This document shows, one piece after another, positions 37,504 through 48,410 of a DNA stretch of 64,000 nt. The stretch spans positions 244,893,218 to 244,957,217 of the forward strand of contig NC_081406.1 of assembly GCF_030272615.1 (NCBI RefSeq). Direction: 5' to 3'. Positions within the stretch are counted from its first letter, which is position 1; each line of letters starts with the position of its first letter. This DNA comes from Cryptomeria japonica (Eukaryota; Streptophyta; Pinopsida; Cupressales; Cupressaceae). The translations under genes and the position numbers were made by a program. The notes under the pieces were generated by a model. That model searched no databases. It saw only the letters and a program-made list of their open reading frames with translations, and was not told where the DNA came from.

Positions 37504-37683
37504 ATTTTTATTAATAAGGGGCACATTTTAATGTGTTGAACACTATTGTTGTTCAAATCTGTAAATCCACTAGCCCAATGAAAGCACAAAGCCTGCGAGC
37601 ATAGCTATCGAGCGAGGATTTGAACCTTGGTAGCGGTTTCACCAAGCAAGTGTCTTTAACCGCTACATTACATGGGTCACCCC
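37504..37683 (-). mobile_element. tRNA-derived SINE in the 3' region of gene A
   Basis: The 15-bp word ATGCATACATGCTTA is repeated exactly at 37489-37503 and 37684-37698. On the minus strand the insert starts GGGTGACCCATG, with a box A-like region (AATGTAGCGGTTAAAGAC) and a box B GGTTCAAATCC, and ends AT-rich. It shares its 5' half with the SINE at 47215. It lies 64 bp beyond the stop codon of gene A in the same orientation, so it may fall in the 3' UTR. Confidence 0.88.
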
Positions 37684-37761
37684 ATGCATACATGCTTATT
37701 GAGTATTGAATATTTCAAGCTATTATTTAAGAAAAATCTATCATCTATAACTATAAAACTA

Positions 37762-40700
37762 TTAGACATAACGCTTCATATATGAATCCATGGTTGTGTA
37801 TTTGATTTCTGGATAAAGCTTGGTAGCTTCAGTAGCATTGGGCCCGATTTCGAAATTGTAAAGATCTCCTCTGATAAAAAAATGATAGAGATGACATCGT
37901 TTCATCTTCTCCACATAAGATTTATCTAACATCAAATAAAAAAAAAGTTAGTTTGAACATTAAGCTATGAAAAGAAAATTTGCATATCAATGTTAAAAAA
38001 TTATAACTCTATAAAACTTCTCCTTGCTTAGGAAAATCAAATCAATAGTAAAGAGGTAAAATAACTTTTCTTGATCTCCATGAATAACATGAGAAGGATA
38101 ATGAATCTTCTTTAGGACAAACAATATAAATTGGAGCACCGCCTGATCGAGTTCATGGGGGCAACCATAGTGCAATTTCACCCATATTTGTAAAGTGAAA
38201 ATGTCGTCCTATCCTTCTATATGGGGATTTATTCCTATCCTTACGAGTTACCTGCTCATGAAAGAAGTAGATATTTTCATGGCAATAACTAGTTAAAAAA
38301 ATAGATTTAAAGACAAGGAAAATAATACATGCAAGAAAGAAGAAAGATATGAAGGAGAATAACTAATTAGTCTTGATGAAAAAAAGAATAAAAGTCCAAT
38401 GTTCATTCTCTTTATGAAAAAATATTGGTTTCATTTCCTCCCATGCAACTATTTGTAAGGAATTATAGATATGGGATTAGAAGAACTAGAATATGTAAAT
38501 ATGATATTTACTTTTGTAAGAGGATTTTTTATAGAGAAATTTTATAGTGAAACTGATTTATATATTTTTAAATTTCTCCAAGACTATCTTTATGTCTATA
38601 TCAAAATCTATGTTATGTCTTAGGATTTATAATTACATTATATTTTTAAAGTTATTACAATTTTAATTAATTATATTGTTATGTATCGAAATAAAATTTT
38701 GGTAAAATATTTAGAAATTATGTAGGGATCTATGTTGAATAGGGCCTAAAAGATTTCATATAAGAATCACATTAAAGGAACAAGAGTTAATTTAGATAGT
38801 AATTTTTATAAGACAATTGACTTTGATATCTATTTGATTTTTTTTTAAACCTTTTGAAAATGGAACATGAACTCTCATACGACGTGACAAGAACAAGAAT
38901 TCATACTTCAAAAAGTGTTCATGCTTATGTTCTTAAAAAAATTCAGTACAAACAAAAATTAATCTTTATAAATTATATGTATTTGAAACATAAAAAAAAA
39001 TAACACAATTTAACATTACATTTATAAAATTCTCTCATGTGCATAATATCTCATAAATTCTCTTAATCTCATATATGTATATTCCTAAATGGAAGAATTC
39101 CTAATTTATAGAATTATAAAATGACTCTAAAATTGTTCTTATTGGCTATATTAAATCACCTTTTAATCTAGTTGACCTGATTACCTTGTCAACACTTATT
39201 GGTTTCCTTGTGTAGAAAGTTTATATAATTTCTTGATTACTCAATAGAGGAAAAGATTTATTATTCCTAGCAAGGTAAGTTACTAACCTAAATAAATTTA
39301 AATAAAAGGTGGGCACATGACCACATTAAAACATTTATGACATTTTTTGATTAATTTTATATCATATAAACGGTCATACATGTACAAATATTAAACTTCA
39401 TAAATTCAATGTAGATCTCTAAACTATAATTTTTTAAAATCTAATGAGAAAAAAAATTGTCGAGAACAAAGTAAATAAATATTAGAAAAAGACAACCCTT
39501 TAAAAAAGGAAGGACAAAACAATAAATGAAAATATAAGTGTTTGAATATGTCCTATAAACTCAAAATAATGTTAAAGTAGATTGAAGTAGTGATAAATGA
39601 GAAAGTATTTTGGGATGATTTTAAAAAATTATTGGAGACAAATGCAGGTCATTAATGGTAGCTACCCAATTAAATAGATCAGGTGATAGAAAATAAATCA
39701 CAACAATTGGTGAAAGAATAATTTGAAAAGAGATAAACACGAGCCTACTTAGAAATTCAAATAACTATTAGACATGAGCCCATTGTGTTTAAGTAAAGCC
39801 ATTATAGTTTATCAATTATTCTGACTTGAGACAACTTGATTCATGTCTACATCCCTAATGATAATCTCCTCTCCAAGGAACTCTAAATTAAGTTTATATG
39901 ATGAAGAGTTAAAATAATATTGTATTGACGATATAATCATAGAGTGGAGATAAAAAGTGTCTACTTCACAGTTTTTTCTCTCATTTAAAACTTACTCTTA
40001 AAACCTTGTTTACAATATTTAATTTGCACATTTAGAACTATTTGGTGTATTATTTCTAAATCCACACCCTATATTGCAATTATGTCCTTTCACACTTGAA
40101 GACTCTTCCATTTTGACTTTTAACCATTATTCCACCTTTGATACTGTGATGCTCATAGCCCTAACATTCCAATGGGATTGTGCATGATTGCTTTGTTGTC
40201 ATTCAAAATTTGATTTTCCCATTTTGAATCTTACCTTTCCACTACACTCCACCTATTAATCTTATCATTCTCCTAAATAGCCATAAATAATCATATTGCT
40301 TAATAAATAAAGGAATAATAGAGTGACCATAAAAGAAGCATCTACAGAAACACAAAGTAGCAATATTGCACAGATAGTCGATGACACTACTTGATCAATA
40401 AGTCTAAGAAACACTATTATTATACCGGGTTCCTAGTTTCACACATACAAACACACTTAAATACTATGTGACTAAACATATTTTTCTATATATCCAAATA
40501 GCTTAATTTCCTAGTCCAATTCTAAGATTTCATTGCATACATTTCAAATAGTTTGTGTCTCCTAGTACAATTCTAAGACTTCATCTCCTTTTTCTATTTT
40601 TATTAATAAAAAATAAGCTATATAAATTATTCAAATACTAGAGATTTACCTTCCATATTTAGAAGTTCATCTTCAGAAATGTAGATTTTTTCTAGGTTCA

Positions 40701-42006
40701 ATCTTGATAGTCTCTCCCATATTTCAACTACTTCTTTCTGTGAAAGTATATTCTTTGGTGGTCTGATATACATAGTCTTGTTAAGGGTGCGAGGATCATC
40801 AATTGATTTGACTATGTATATTCCAACATCATCCTCATCCACATAAACACCTGCAAATACAATAGGCATACAAACAATAAATATGAATCCTTCTCATTAT
40901 CTTTGTTTATACAAATTATTCATGTAGAGAGATATTGCCTTTAACATTTCCGTCTCCATATATGAGGACTTTATCTCGAGCAGGCATCATGCGGACATCA
41001 TCTTGTAGTTGTGCTAAGCTTCCAGCAAAGAACCCAGCAAACATATTTGCAGACACATATGTGTAGGGAATGTTTGCAGCTTCAATAGCACGTCGAACCT
41101 TTTTCTTATCAATGAATGTTATGTTACCGGGTTCCAATGCATGCTCCACAACATCTGGGTCCATCCCAAATTCCGAAGGAAGAAATCTCTGTTTTTCAAA
41201 AACAATTATAAAATCCCATCATCTTGTATCTATAATGATTTTGTGTGGATATGAATAAAATTCTCTTACCTTAATATTGCCAGCTTCTTTAATGGCCTCC
41301 ACTAGTTTGAGCTGTTCAAGAATTTGGTGGCGCACCACACCTCCTGAAACAGCACTGATCACTACATCAACTTGTTTCACAACATCCACAAGCCTTTCAT
41401 GGTCATCCAATGAAGCCTGCACAATATCATCAAATTGGATTGCAGATCTTCAACATAACAGATGGATCTAATACAGAATTTTTAACAATCAATAGAACAG
41501 ATGATCCAATACAGAATTTTTAACAATCAACAGGTCGGCTGTTACTTCTGAATTTGATTGTGTGAATAATATTACATCAAATATTCAACAAAACAAATAG
41601 ATCTAATACAAAAAATTTAACAAAAACAGTTTATTTTTCTTAACGCAGAAATCATTCTGATGATGAATCTGAGACTATCAAAAATTTCACACACAATAGA
41701 ATCCAAAAACAAACGTCAAACAAACAATTCACTGATTAAAGATAAAATGAGACTACTGTGAAATACTATCTACACTAAACTAAAAAAAATAATTGATGTC
41801 TTTACCTCAAGAAGTTTGGCCCCAAGCTGTTTGAAGGATAAGAGCATCTGCACTTTATCAATGTCAGAGACCACTTCTGGTCTGAACAAAATATGAGTAG
41901 GATGGCCAAGAGCTATACTGGCCTTCACAATTCTTTTGCCTACATAACCAGTGCCCCCCACTATAAGAACTCTGCTCTTCTTATCCATATTCTTATGTGC
42001 ATCCAC
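37762..42006 (-). CDS. PCBER: Phenylcoumaran benzylic ether reductase-like protein, five exons
   Basis: NADPH-dependent reductase of the PCBER / isoflavone reductase / pinoresinol-lariciresinol reductase family (atypical SDR), expected in cytosolic lignan/neolignan metabolism. Exons (minus): 41806-42006, 41270-41416, 40939-41188, 40650-40850, 37762-37925. All junction phases fit. The protein is 320 aa from the first Met or 314 aa from the second (41988), which matches family starts and is preferred. Seen (second-Met numbering): NADPH loop GGTGYVG at 11-17, FRP at 35-37, and conserved Lys138 in [12 protein letters not shown], the family's catalytic lysine. The C-terminus is [15 protein letters not shown]. 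Intron 3 uses a GC donor; the others are GT-AG. Intron 4 is 2.7 kb. No stop or frameshift is seen. The closest functional label is PCBER; exact substrate is not decidable from sequence. Confidence 0.93.
37926..40649 (-). other. Intron 4 of the PCBER-like gene
   Basis: Donor GAAG|GTAAAT ends exon 4 at 40650, and acceptor GTTAG precedes exon 5 at 37925. The intron is AT-rich. A minus frame at 37993-38181 ([19 protein letters not shown]...) is not part of PCBER and matches nothing I recognise. Without the distant exon 5 the gene would look truncated. Confidence 0.88.
40937..40938 (-). other. GC splice donor of PCBER intron 3
   Basis: On the minus strand exon 3 ends GTTAAAG and the intron begins GCAATATC. 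The acceptor TTTGCAG before 40850 is normal, and the split Gly codon (G|GT) is restored only by this splice. GC-AG introns are a known minor class, but their donors usually read GCAAGT, so this one is weak. Confidence 0.75.
41457..41533. repeat. Tandem duplication in PCBER intron 1
   Basis: Two units of about 38 bp, AACAGATGGATCTAATACAG at 41457 and AACAGATGATCCAATACAG at 41496, each followed by AATTTTTAACAATCAA. A decayed third unit begins near 41588. Confidence 0.85.
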
Positions 42007-42270
42007 TTTCAGAGTTAGATTTTGAGCTTATTGCTGTTGTTTGCCTCTATTGAGAAGGGTTTTTATTGGAAAAGACCCCCCCGCGCCCCCCGAGTTGTAA
42101 GTGTGAACGATGACAGAAATTCAAGTGGAATTGCTTTGATTCGCATCATTCAACTACTCAGCACTCCGTAGAAGACTAAGACAAATTAGAAACAGCTAGT
42201 GGTAAGTTTGACTCTCGATGTCTTTCTCAAGATAAGATTTTATAGAAAATCTACCAATCTATTATCAAGC

Positions 42271-42278
42271 TATTTATA
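42271..42278 (-). promoter_or_regulatory. Candidate TATA box of the PCBER-like gene
   Basis: Minus strand TATAAATA, about 265 bp upstream of the first ATG, which would give a 5' leader of some 230 nt. Related TATA-like words precede copies B and D. No experimental support. Confidence 0.5.
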
Positions 42279-42469
42279 GTCACCCATCGTTTTCAGCTCC
42301 TATAGTCAAACTCACCACAGTAGTTTCCAACCATCTAGATGGGACCTAGACGCACTACTTCACAAATATTAAAAGTCATTGAGAAAAAGGGGATGCCTTC
42401 CCACGTAGTACGTAATACTCCAAATGTAATATATGTATTTTCTATAAAAGGAAAGTACTATTCAAATTC

Positions 42470-43892
42470 GGCAATGGCTACGCAGCGGACAAAATGGTCC
42501 GCCCCATGCCATGCCTTTTCCATGCCATTCATGTCTGATGCCAATCACCATGCCCTATGCAGTTATAATCGTCCAATCAAACCGTACACGTCCTGCCAAG
42601 TTGATCGTGGTGGATCTGTCTGTTATATCTGCCATCTTAATTTGTTTTTTCTTATTTATTATGTTTTTATTTTTTGAAAGTGACTAAAATAATAAATGTT
42701 ATAAATTAATAATGAATTATATATTTAAAATTTTCATAAAAATTATATTATAATAAATGTATGATATATATTATATATAAATTTTAATAATATTATTTTT
42801 TTAACTTTTTAAATATATATAAGAATAATAGTTTATTTTATATAAAGATGTTTATTTTTTAAATTAAAATAATTAAGTCAAAATTAACATAAGAAGTAAT
42901 TAAATGATTTTAACATAGAAATATTTAAGTCATTTATATATTGGAAAAGGGAATTGAGGTTTACATTTTTTTTTAATTTGATCTAATCAAATATTCTTTT
43001 GTGAGTTTTAAAGGTACAAAGTGAGGAAATTTTATATTCACTTGGTTATTTCTCATGTTAAGTAATTTTTTATTTTCTATTTTAAGTAATTCTTATTTTC
43101 TATGTTAAGTAATTTTTATTTTCTATGTTAAAACTACTTTACTTATTCTTAGGTTAAAATCATATAGTTATTTAAACAAAAAATATTATCAAAATAAATA
43201 TATTGATTTTAACCTAAGAATAATTAAGTTGTTTTAACATAGAAAATAAAAATTACTTAACATAGAAAATAAAAATTACTTAACATAGAAAATAAAAAAT
43301 TACTTAACATGAGAAATAACCAAGTGAATATAAAATTTCCTCACTTTGATCTTTAAAACTCACCAAAAAAAATTGATTATATCAAATTAAATTTTTTTGT
43401 AAAACTCAATTCCCTTTTCCAATATATAAATCATTTAGTTATTTCTTATATTAAAATGACTTAATTATTTTAATTTAAAAATAATTTTTTTTAATATAAA
43501 ATAAACTATTATTCTTATATATATTTCAAAGTTAAATAAATAATATTATTAAAATTTATATATAATACATATCTTACATTTATTATAATATAAATATTAT
43601 TAAAAAGACTTGAATATATAATTTATTAATAATTTATAACATTTATTATTTTACTCATTGTAACTTTCAAAAAAATAAAAACATAATAAATAGAAAAAAC
43701 AAATTAAGATGGCAGATATAACAGACAGATCCACCACGATCAACTTGTCAGCACGGATCAACTTGGCAGAACGTGTACGGTTTGATTGGACGATTATAGC
43801 TGCATAGGGCATGGTGATTGGTATCAGGCATGAGGGGCATGGAGAAGGCATGGTATGGGGCGGGCCATTTTGTCCGCTGTGTAGCCATTGCC
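42470..43892. mobile_element. Mutator-like foldback element, 693/689-bp arms
   Basis: Almost the whole insert is one inverted repeat. The left arm (42470-43162) starts GGCAATGGCTACGCAGCGG; the right arm (43204-43892) ends with its near complement CCGCTGTGTAGCCATTGCC; about 41 bp lie between. TTCAAATTC occurs at 42461-42469 and 43893-43901, a perfect 9-bp target duplication as made by MULE transposases. Each arm holds several copies of TTTTCTATGTTAAGTAATTTT and of AT-rich spacer. No transposase is present, so it is non-autonomous. It lies 464 bp upstream of the PCBER start. Confidence 0.93.
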
Positions 43893-43901
43893 TTCAAATT
43901 C

Positions 43902-44199
43902 TGTAGCTATGAGATAACCAATCACATCATTCAACTACTCAAAGATACATCCCCCATAGAAGACAAATTGGAGACAGCTACTAGTCCATTACCATGGTCT
44001 CTCGATAAGATTTCTTAAAGAATCTATTAAAATCTTCAATCAAATCAGTTATGAAGTCATTAATGAAAATCAAATTTAGGTAAGATTTCTTTGAGAATAT
44101 ATCAAAATAATCAATCAAAGTACCTATCAAGTTATTTATAAAAATCAAATTGTGTATGATCTTTGATTACTACAATTTTTCATGTCTTTTTTTGAATAT
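43902..44199. repeat. Upstream flank of gene A, second copy
   Basis: CATCATTCAACTACTCA at 43926 repeats the phrase at 42147, and the following GAAGACAAATTGGAGACAGCTA, CTCTCGATAAGATTT and ATCAAATC pieces repeat 42170-42290. A third related copy is at 7560-7860. Non-coding. Confidence 0.7.
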
Positions 44200-46330
44200 T
44201 TAATATTGTCATTTTTTAAATCTAATTATTGTATACCATAGTATTGCTTGCACTTCATGAAAATTATATGCATCTTTAAACTCTTATTTTTTACCTAATA
44301 AGACAAACCTCTTATAGACCTCTTTATATTGTTAAATGAATGTGTATTTTATTCTTAGGTCAAGTTTTGTTGTTTTTGATTAGTAAAGCAGCGTTGACTA
44401 GGGCGCTAACCTTTAACATAGTCAAAGACTATCAACCGCATACAAACACACCAAAATACATGATGTTGGCATAAAAAACAACAACCCGATGGCAGTAAGA
44501 AACAAAACATAGTCAGACAGGCCAAAGAAAACCCTGTCAACTTTTATTTTTGTACAATGGTGTAATGATGAAATTAGAACACTCATGGTATTTTTATGTT
44601 CATGTTGAGGAGATGTTATCATACATATATATTTTGACAAATGGTGTAATTGTGTAAAGTTAGACTCATTATCCTAGATTGTATTCATTCCTAGATACAT
44701 ACTTATTCTCATGCAATGTGTTTTACCTGTTTCTTACACACATACTTCTACACCTTTGCCCATATCCCACATTTATTATACATCTCCATTCACTCACCTC
44801 CATATACTGATTAGCCACTTGAATCTGACTATTCACTCGCCTTGGAACATTCTTATAGTTGTAGTAGTGATGGCCCCCACAATTAAAATTGGCTAACCAA
44901 TCCCCTTTACCTCTCCTATGATTTTGTGTCATATGCTAGTATTTATACATATTTATTGCATTCATTTAATCATTGAAAAATTTCTCATTCTAAAGCATTG
45001 AAGTAGCAATCAATAGCAAGACATTTCAATTTAATATTTTAAAATAACTAGCAAATATCCATACTAAGGCCCTTGTTTGTTTTCTTTGATCTTTTTATAC
45101 ATTGTATCTGGTTTGATCTAGGAGAACTTGTCTCCTTGTGATTTGATGTTCCTTTTTATGATATTTGTAATCAATACTAGTCTGCATATTGTCAAAGAGA
45201 GAAATTTAGAAAATATACATTAAGCAAGCAGAAAAGTAGATTATCATCATTCTTAGGGACAAGCTTGGACTTAGAGAACTAAATTGTAATCATTAGTTTT
45301 TCCTTTGATTGTGCATAGTTCAAGCACAAAAACTAAGACATTCTTCTAACATAGAGTTTACATTTTTAGATCAACAACAATGAACATTCTAGAATCTTCA
45401 TCGAGGGTTTACATCCTCTAGTCATAGAGCTAAGTATATATATCATGCTTATTTGATTTTTGAATGTGGCAAGTATAGTTATGAAAGAACCATTATCCAA
45501 CTATTGATAATTAATCTAGAATAATTTATGCTTATGTGCCCTCATCCTACCAAATTAGCCTAGATTACCCTAGGGAATATTTATTTTCCTTTAAATTTTG
45601 GTGAACTCAATTAATTCTATACAATCTAGTTTTTTACTAGAGTGTCTTATTCCTATTAGCATTTTTTGTTATTTACATCTCATTTTTTATTTGACACTCT
45701 GAATAATATTTTCTTACTTTACTGATTCTATATTGCTTTATATCTCTCTTATTAGTATTTTTGTCAGCAAAACAAAAACTTGATGTTTGGTCTATAATAG
45801 AGTTTGTTTTTTGCGAAAATAAAAAATCAAGATCACATTTAGGATGCTCAATGTATATGTCTCTTGGGCTATAGAGTTTGTTTTTCCCAAAAAAAAATAA
45901 TTAACATCACTTTTAGGATGCTCAATGTGTAGGTCTCTTTGAGCTCTAATATTAGAAAAAGGGGCCACAAAGCCCTCTTAGGTCAAAGTTTATGGCACTT
46001 GAAAGTTGGGCCTCCTACATTAGAAATGCAAAGATATCTATAATACAGACAAAAAGTTGTAAGAGGGCATTATGTGTATATTGATCAACTTATGATGTGT
46101 GTTATTACATGTAGTAAGGCATCTTTGAATGGATATAATGGGCCTGAAAATGGAATTCCTAAGCTGGTGAGTAGATCGTGATGAGCAAATGGTAGATTGA
46201 AGGAATATGTTATTTTTAGCCCATGGAATCATCTTGGGCTTTGGATGTTATATTTCTAAATTTATGGATTATGGTACCACATTTTAGGTGGTTTTAGCTC
46301 ATAGTTTTGTGTATGATTTCTCCTATTTAT
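44200..46330. repeat. Intergenic repeat R4 (PCBER-array flank)
   Basis: Aligns with R1 (4120-5950) and the R3 pieces, ending in both R1 and R4 with ACCACATTTTAGRTGGTTTTA and CTCATAG. In R4 that end is followed by other DNA rather than by a PCBER promoter. About 150 bp near 44394-44541, bounded by GTTGACTAGGG and CCCTGTCAAC, is absent from R1 and R3 and may be a small insertion. No gene. Confidence 0.8.
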
Positions 46331-47202
46331 TAAGTGCTTAAAACAAAGGTTTATAATCAAGCTTTCTAGTTTGGCTAATTCAAACAATCCTACACAACTA
46401 ATTCATATAAGTCACAATATGCTCATCAATAAACCCTATGGATTAGAGTTCTTAAAAATTGTTATTGCTAATTTTTCTTCATTTACTATGAGTAGTGCAT
46501 CTACTTACACCCATACTTTTACCCTAACTCCATTATCTATAATAGCCACCTCCACTACCACTAGTTTCCCTCTATTTAAAATACCTATCATTTTTCACTT
46601 TCCCTCTCTAACATGACTTAGTTCTGGTTATAACCCTTATAAAATTCTTAACATTCAAATGATGTACCACACCTCTATTCCTCTTTCCTCCACCACAATG
46701 ATACCCACTACTATCTACTTACTCAATCCATTTTCACATTCACTTCTATATTCCATATCTTGAATACCCTTTAAGTATCCCAATCCTATATTCCTTTATC
46801 CAAAACTATTACCTCACCTATCCCTTTCACCTATCCAACCATTATATCACACTCTTCCTCTACGCTAGGTGGGTCCTAGATGCACTACTCCACAAATAAT
46901 ATAAGTAGTTTAGAAAAACAAAATCTAAAACCAAATGAGCAAGATAGTGATGACTTTTCTGATCTTACATATATACAAATATCTTTTCATAGTAGGACAT
47001 ATCTATTACCTATGAGTTTGGAGACATCTAAATTTTCAACAACATATATAATATTATTTATGACCTAATAGTTTTACAACGAAACTATTTCCAGGCACAC
47101 ATAAATATTATGTTTTCAATAGTTTTTTCACTTTTGCAATGATTTATACTAATTTAGCTAAATCATTCCTTAAATAATTCAAACTTAATATAGAGCCTAA
47201 TA
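46331..47202. other. Intergenic, no gene seen
   Basis: C/T-rich and AT-rich DNA with short frames (46371-46616, 46880-47068) lacking any known domain. About 50 bp around 46870-46920 resemble 42338-42388 upstream of gene A. Confidence 0.5.
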
Positions 47203-47214
47203 TTTAAGTGTGCT

Positions 47215-47470
47215 CGTCTTCGGACATGTAGTGTCGCGGTTAAAAACACTTCATTGGTGAAGCAGTCACCAAGGTTCGAAACCCTGCTGGGCCATTGTGC
47301 TCGCAGGCCTTGTGTCTTCGTTGGATCGTTGTGCTCGCGGGTTTGAACAAGTGAAGTGTGGGGATGAGGACCCCCGATTGTGACCTCACTGGTTCATATC
47401 TCCAGGTCAAAAGTGTTTCACGTGAAGTCAGAAGGCATGTTACCAGACATTATTTTAAAGAGAAAAAAAA
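47215..47470 (+). mobile_element. tRNA-derived SINE with intact target duplication
   Basis: The 12-bp word ATTTAAGTGTGC flanks it exactly at 47203-47214 and 47471-47482. The head contains a box A-like region (TGTAGTGTCGCGGTTAAAAAC) and a perfect RNA polymerase III box B, GGTTCGAAACC, near 47273. The tail ends in A-rich sequence. Its 5' half matches the SINE at 37504-37683, with GCTCGCAGGC and a CTTYRTTGG phrase after box B, so they are one family. It is 76 bp longer than that copy and lies 3' of PCBER copy B exon 1. Confidence 0.92.
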
Positions 47471-47780
47471 ATTTAAGTGTGCCCAAATGATCAAATTTTG
47501 AATACATTAATGATCATTTCATCCAATTTTGATCCGTATGCTCAAAACTGATAACCCCTTACATGATTTCGAAGAACAAAAGATCTTTCTTAACCGATAC
47601 CAATTAAACCAATACAAGACAATGTGTATATCAATAGTTTTGGTTCTTGCATGGATTCATATGCAAATAAGAAAACTATGAAATCAAAACCGCTTGCATG
47701 AAATTGGATTGCAAATCTTCCACAGATAAAAATGCAGGATCTAATACCATCTACACTAAACTAAAATTTGTTGTGTTTAC

Positions 47781-47963
47781 CTCAACAAGTTTGGCCCCAA
47801 GCTGTTTGAAAGATAACAACATCTGCACTTTGTCAATGTCAGAAACCACTTGTGGTCTGAACAAAACATAAGTAGGGTGGCCAAGAGCTATAATGGCCTT
47901 CACAACTCTTTTGCCTATATAACCAGTGCCCCCCACTATTAGAACTCTGCTCTTCATATCCAT
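47781..47963 (-). pseudogene. PCBER exon 1 (copy B), rest missing
   Basis: An open 61-codon exon, [20 protein letters not shown]... to [10 protein letters not shown], with the NADPH loop GGTGYIG at residues 11-17, ending at a normal donor GAG|GTAAAC at the same position as in gene A. The first part of intron 1 (to about 47690) still matches gene A, but exon 2 is not found where it should be or within the next 1.5 kb; the SINE and unrelated DNA follow. It is a truncated copy unless exons lie farther away. Position 3 is Met rather than Lys. Confidence 0.85.
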
Positions 47964-48410
47964 ACTATATGAATATGCTCTTCCTTACTGTTTTGCTGCA
48001 AAGACACCTGTAATGGAGCTTCTGGGACTGAACAGCACAAGCAAAACTTATCAGCTGTTTGCCTCAAAAAAGGATCTTAAATTAAGATCTCTGTTTTGCT
48101 GGTGTCATGATAAATGCATAAACAATCCATTTATAGCCTGAGAGCCTCTAAACATAATTTAGAGTAGGTCAAATTTCGCTCATTCTTGTTTCCACCTTAT
48201 TCTTTACTTACCTTAAATGACAGAATCTGTTCATCACACAAGAACATGAAATTTTCTTCGAAAGGTACGTGCCACCGCGGAAATAAAATAATAACTGTTG
48301 ACAAAAGAGTTGTTCGCATTGCATTGCTTTTTATTTAAGAAAGGTGTCATCTAGGTAGGTATTGGACATGACACCAATTTAATACATTGGTCTTATGAAA
48401 GGCCCTATCT
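47964..48410 (-). promoter_or_regulatory. Leader and promoter region of PCBER copy B
   Basis: TATA-like TATAAAT (minus) at 48129-48135, about 166 bp before the ATG. The stretch 48015-48145 is nearly the same as the orphan promoter at 5951-6065. The phrase GGACATGACACCA near 48367 also recurs in both. Confidence 0.6.

Noticed and set aside
37993-38181. Minus-strand frame within PCBER intron 4 as an alternative exon
   Set aside because: It does not match any part of the PCBER family, while exon 5 at 37762-37925 completes the protein exactly.
42339-42677. 112-codon plus frame upstream of PCBER
   Set aside because: It runs across the target duplication into the left arm of the foldback element, and its mirror image appears at 43651-43851; it is not a gene.
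47220-47290. Possible tRNA gene (box A and box B present)
   Set aside because: The segment does not fold into a cloverleaf in reading, sits inside an insert with a 12-bp duplication and an A-rich tail, and is repeated at 37504-37683; it is a SINE head.
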